The translations under genes and the position numbers were made by a program. Under the pieces are notes generated by a model that was not told where the DNA came from, did not search any database, and saw only the letters and a list, made by a program, of their open reading frames with translations. Of a stretch of 55,610 nucleotides of DNA, positions 53,148 to 55,610 are shown one piece after another (position 1 is the stretch's first letter; each line of letters opens with the position of its first letter). The DNA is taken from NCBI GenBank assembly GCA_016124735.1, contig WGMZ01000022.1, positions 1-55,610 on the forward strand, given 5' to 3'. This DNA comes from Bacteroidota bacterium (lineage in GTDB: Bacteria; Bacteroidota; Bacteroidia; UBA8524).

Positions 53148-54210
53148 GAATACCATACAGGAATCTTTGGAGTTGCTGGAGGCTTTGCTCTGTGTACAAG
53201 CCTATTCCGGAGAGGAACAAGACAAAGCCGATTTGCTGATGAAAACCCTTCAATCCTGGGGCTATACTCCAAAGCGACAGGGGAACAATGTATGGCTGGA
53301 ACATCATCCGGAAAATACGTCGAAAACTCTTTGGTTCCATTCCCATATCGACACGGTGAAACCTGCGGAGGGCTGGATCAGCAATCCTTTTGGTGGGCAA
53401 TGGAACAAGAAAAAACTCACCGCGTTAGGTAGCAATGACGCCGGTGCATCGGTGGTTTCCATGTTGGCGGCTTTCCGGATTCTTGTTCAGGAAGAAGTGC
53501 CACTGAACCTCATCTGGGTAGCCGGCGCAGAGGAGGAAAATTCAGGTAAGGGAGGAGTGGATTCCATGCTCGCTAGCTTGCCTGAAGCAGACCTGGTGCT
53601 GGTAGGAGAGCCCACAGGAATGCAAGCAGCAGTGGCAGAACGCGGGTTGATAGTGATCGATGGAGTAGTGAAAGGAATTGCAGGACATGCGGCACGAAAT
53701 GAAGGGATTAATGCGATTTATGAAGCATTGGAGGATATTCGGTTCTTTCAGAATTACCGTTTTGAAAAAGTTTCAGATACCCTGGGTCCGGTGAGTATGA
53801 ATCTTACCGTGATTGAGGCCGGCGAAAAGCACAATAGCGTGCCGGATGCCTGCCGCTACACGGTGGATATTCGTCTTAACGAGCACTACACACATCACGA
53901 AGTGCTGGAAGAATTGCAGTCCCATTGCAAGGGAACGTTGAAGGTGCGAAGCGAACGTCTGAAGGCGAGTGGGACGCCGACAAATCATGCAGTATTCAAG
54001 GTGTTGGATAAAATGGGAATTTCAAGTTACGGCTCACCGACATTGTCTGACTGGAGTCTGATACCGTATCCCGCAGTTAAGATTGGACCCGGTGATTCGG
54101 CCCGTTCACATACCGCCGAAGAATATATTTTACAGAATGAAATCGAAGATGCAGTTCCTCTCTATGTGGAGCTGATTAAAACCTGGATAGATGAAGAAAC
54201 TATGGAGTAA
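53134..54210 (+). CDS. M20 deacylase, probable N-acylcitrulline deacylase
   Basis: A 358-residue zinc-dependent M20 peptidase-like enzyme. Metal ligands appear in HSHIDTV, SNDAGAS and GAEEENSGKGG, with GEPT and the C-terminal ARSHTAEEYI also typical. In a pathway where carbamoylation happens on the acylated form, the substrate must be N-acylcitrulline, giving citrulline for argG. It plays the ArgE role but on a different substrate. It overlaps argH by 20 nt. Confidence 0.87.
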   Translation: MLSPENTIQESLELLEALLCVQAYSGEEQDKADLLMKTLQSWGYTPKRQGNNVWLEHHPENTSKTLWFHSHIDTVKPAEGWISNPFGGQWNKKKLTALGSNDAGASVVSMLAAFRILVQEEVPLNLIWVAGAEEENSGKGGVDSMLASLPEADLVLVGEPTGMQAAVAERGLIVIDGVVKGIAGHAARNEGINAIYEALEDIRFFQNYRFEKVSDTLGPVSMNLTVIEAGEKHNSVPDACRYTVDIRLNEHYTHHEVLEELQSHCKGTLKVRSERLKASGTPTNHAVFKVLDKMGISSYGSPTLSDWSLIPYPAVKIGPGDSARSHTAEEYILQNEIEDAVPLYVELIKTWIDEETME

Positions 54211-55561
54211 GACTCAAGGAGAGGAATCGGATATAAGCCGTCTCATTCATGAATTCACGGCTGGAGAAGATCGCCATTGGGACCTTCGATTGGCCGAGTT
54301 CGATATCCGAGGCAGCATCGCCCACGTCAATATGTTGGCGAAAACCGGATTGATATCAGAGGAAGACCGCAGGGTGCTGCTACCAGAGATGGAAGCTTTA
54401 CTGGAAAAAGTCAAAGCCGGCGAATTCAGCATAGAAGAAGGGATGGAAGACGTACATTCTCAGGTCGAATTTCTCCTGACTGAAAAGCTGGGTGAAAGCG
54501 GAAAGAAAATTCATGCGGCTCGGTCCCGTAACGACCAGGTATTGGTGGATATGAAGCTTTATCTCAAATCCGAGTTATTGGCGATTCATCAAATGGTACA
54601 GGAATTTGCAACTCTGTTGTTGGAATTGAGCGAGAAGAATAAGGAAGTTTTGCTTCCGGGATACACCCATTATCAGGTGGCTATGCCATCTTCTTTTGGG
54701 TTGTGGTTTGCTTCCTGGAGTGAATGTCTGGCAGAAGATTTATGGAATGTCCATGCGGCAGTAAAACTCATCGATAAGAATCCATTGGGATCTGCTGCAG
54801 GATATGGATCCAGCTTTCCTATTGATCGGGAGATGACGACCAAAGAACTGGGTTTTTCCGACCTCCACTGGAATGTTGTCAATGCCCAAATGAGTCGCGG
54901 AAGGAGTGAAAAAGCAATGGCTGTAGCTATGTCGGCATTGGCTTTTACTCTGGGCAAAATGAGCCAGGATATGGTTTTATACTTGAGTCAGAATTTTGCT
55001 TTTGTCAGATTTCCTGACACCTATACCACCGGGTCCAGTATTATGCCGCACAAGAAAAATCCCGATGTGTTCGAGTTGATTCGTGCCCGTTGCAACCGTC
55101 TGATCAATCTCCCCAATCAGCTCAGTTTGATTCAGGCAAACCTCTCTTCAGGTTATCACCGCGACTGGCAATTATTCAAAGAGGCATTATTTCCCGCAAT
55201 AGATGATATCAAGGCGTGCTTTCAAATGGCTACTGAGATGATGAAGGCAATTGAGGTTCAGGACAATCTGACCGGGAACGAATTGTATCGCTATCTGTTT
55301 ACGGTGGAAGCGGTGAATCAAAAAGTCTTGGACGGATTCTCCTTCCGCGAGGCCTACCGCGAGGTGGGAATGGATGTAGAAGCTGGAAAATTTGAATGGA
55401 ACGAGGCGCTAAATCACACCCACCAGGGGAGCATTGGAAATTTACGGAATGAGGAGATTGTTCGTCAGTTGAGAGAAGTAAGAGATGCAATTGGTCAAAT
55501 TCAAAATCTGGAATCGCTCGGCCCGGAAGGCCCGAGCGATATTTTATCGCGGTCAAAATAA
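54191..55561 (+). CDS. argH: Argininosuccinate lyase
   Basis: Splits argininosuccinate to arginine and fumarate. The 456-residue product has the fumarase-superfamily signature GSSIMPHKKNPD, DVHSQVEFLLTEKLGE and RSRNDQVLVDMKLYL. The last gene of the operon; its 3' end contains one hairpin and a terminator follows directly. Confidence 0.96.
   Translation: MKKLWSKTQGEESDISRLIHEFTAGEDRHWDLRLAEFDIRGSIAHVNMLAKTGLISEEDRRVLLPEMEALLEKVKAGEFSIEEGMEDVHSQVEFLLTEKLGESGKKIHAARSRNDQVLVDMKLYLKSELLAIHQMVQEFATLLLELSEKNKEVLLPGYTHYQVAMPSSFGLWFASWSECLAEDLWNVHAAVKLIDKNPLGSAAGYGSSFPIDREMTTKELGFSDLHWNVVNAQMSRGRSEKAMAVAMSALAFTLGKMSQDMVLYLSQNFAFVRFPDTYTTGSSIMPHKKNPDVFELIRARCNRLINLPNQLSLIQANLSSGYHRDWQLFKEALFPAIDDIKACFQMATEMMKAIEVQDNLTGNELYRYLFTVEAVNQKVLDGFSFREAYREVGMDVEAGKFEWNEALNHTHQGSIGNLRNEEIVRQLREVRDAIGQIQNLESLGPEGPSDILSRSK
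55513..55540 (+). terminator. Hairpin in the 3' end of argH
   Basis: ATCGCTCGG (55513-55521) pairs with CCGAGCGAT (55532-55540), then ATTTTAT follows. It lies in the coding end of argH and may act as the first of two tandem stops. Confidence 0.6.
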
Positions 55562-55569
55562 GATCTGAT

Positions 55570-55602
55570 AGCACTCAGGCCGTCCCGGCCGAGTGCTTTT
55601 TT
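55570..55602 (+). terminator. Intrinsic terminator of the arginine operon
   Basis: AGCACTC and GGCCG (55570-55582, one bulged A) pair with CGGCC and GAGTGCT (55586-55597), followed by a run of T. A strong stop 9 nt after argH. Confidence 0.93.
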
Positions 55603-55610
55603 AGCGAAAC

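Overview
The window looks like a chromosomal segment of a Bacteroidota bacterium, most likely in or near the Flavobacteriia. The reasons are a type IX secretion (T9SS) C-terminal sorting domain on a secreted LamG protein; a PorW/SprE-type TPR lipoprotein; promoters of the Bacteroidota form TTTG-N(18-20)-TAnnTTTG in front of rpsU, the tRNA-tuf unit and the arginine operon; an ATP synthase a-subunit with a long His-rich periplasmic extension; and an arginine pathway built around a succinylornithine-type transcarbamylase. Almost everything is core housekeeping. The only mobile trace is a broken IS982-type transposase at the left edge.

Layout. 1-3200: IS982 remnant, a T9SS-secreted LamG/Cys-repeat protein and a tiny membrane protein. 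3250-5745 (minus): DUF3467 gene, surE, a small membrane protein and lpxB in one overlapping operon. 5935-7371: an orphan membrane histidine kinase. 7400-17700: a compact haem locus. hemA-C-D-E-F-B-L on the minus strand diverge from an AraC-type regulator gene, hemH and hemG on the plus strand, so one shared 167-bp region controls the route from glutamyl-tRNA to haem apart from glutamyl-tRNA synthesis. 17700-32400 (minus, read right to left): rpsU-xerC-hpf, then tRNA-Thr(UGU)-Tyr(GUA)-Gly(UCC)-Thr(GGU)-tuf, tRNA-Trp, secE-nusG-rplK-rplA-rplJ-rplL-rpoB-rpoC. This is the transcription/translation superoperon, with the same tRNA order and anticodons as the E. coli thrU-tyrU-glyT-thrT-tufB unit. 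32500-38700 (minus): an acyl-CoA dehydrogenase, then porW/sprE coupled to a class A penicillin-binding protein. 38776-45731 (plus): M23 peptidase, bactofilin, atpZ, a four-helix membrane protein, and atpB-E-F-H-A-G; atpD and atpC are not here. 46001-46639 (minus): a DUF2202 ferritin-like lipoprotein with a CRP/FNR-like palindrome upstream. 47129-55602 (plus): a complete arginine operon.

The part most worth a second look is the 5' end of the arginine operon. A strong promoter is followed by about 75 nt of nested stem structure, a strong intrinsic terminator, and an unlisted 32-codon ORF with four Arg codons within eight codons. Then come a Cys-containing GNAT acyltransferase and argG-C-D-F'-B-E'-H. 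This looks like a structured attenuator plus leader peptide for arginine control. I cannot match the RNA to a known class from memory. A second candidate is the haem-locus AraC regulator, which has a Cys-Pro dipeptide just before its DNA-binding domain and could sense haem directly.
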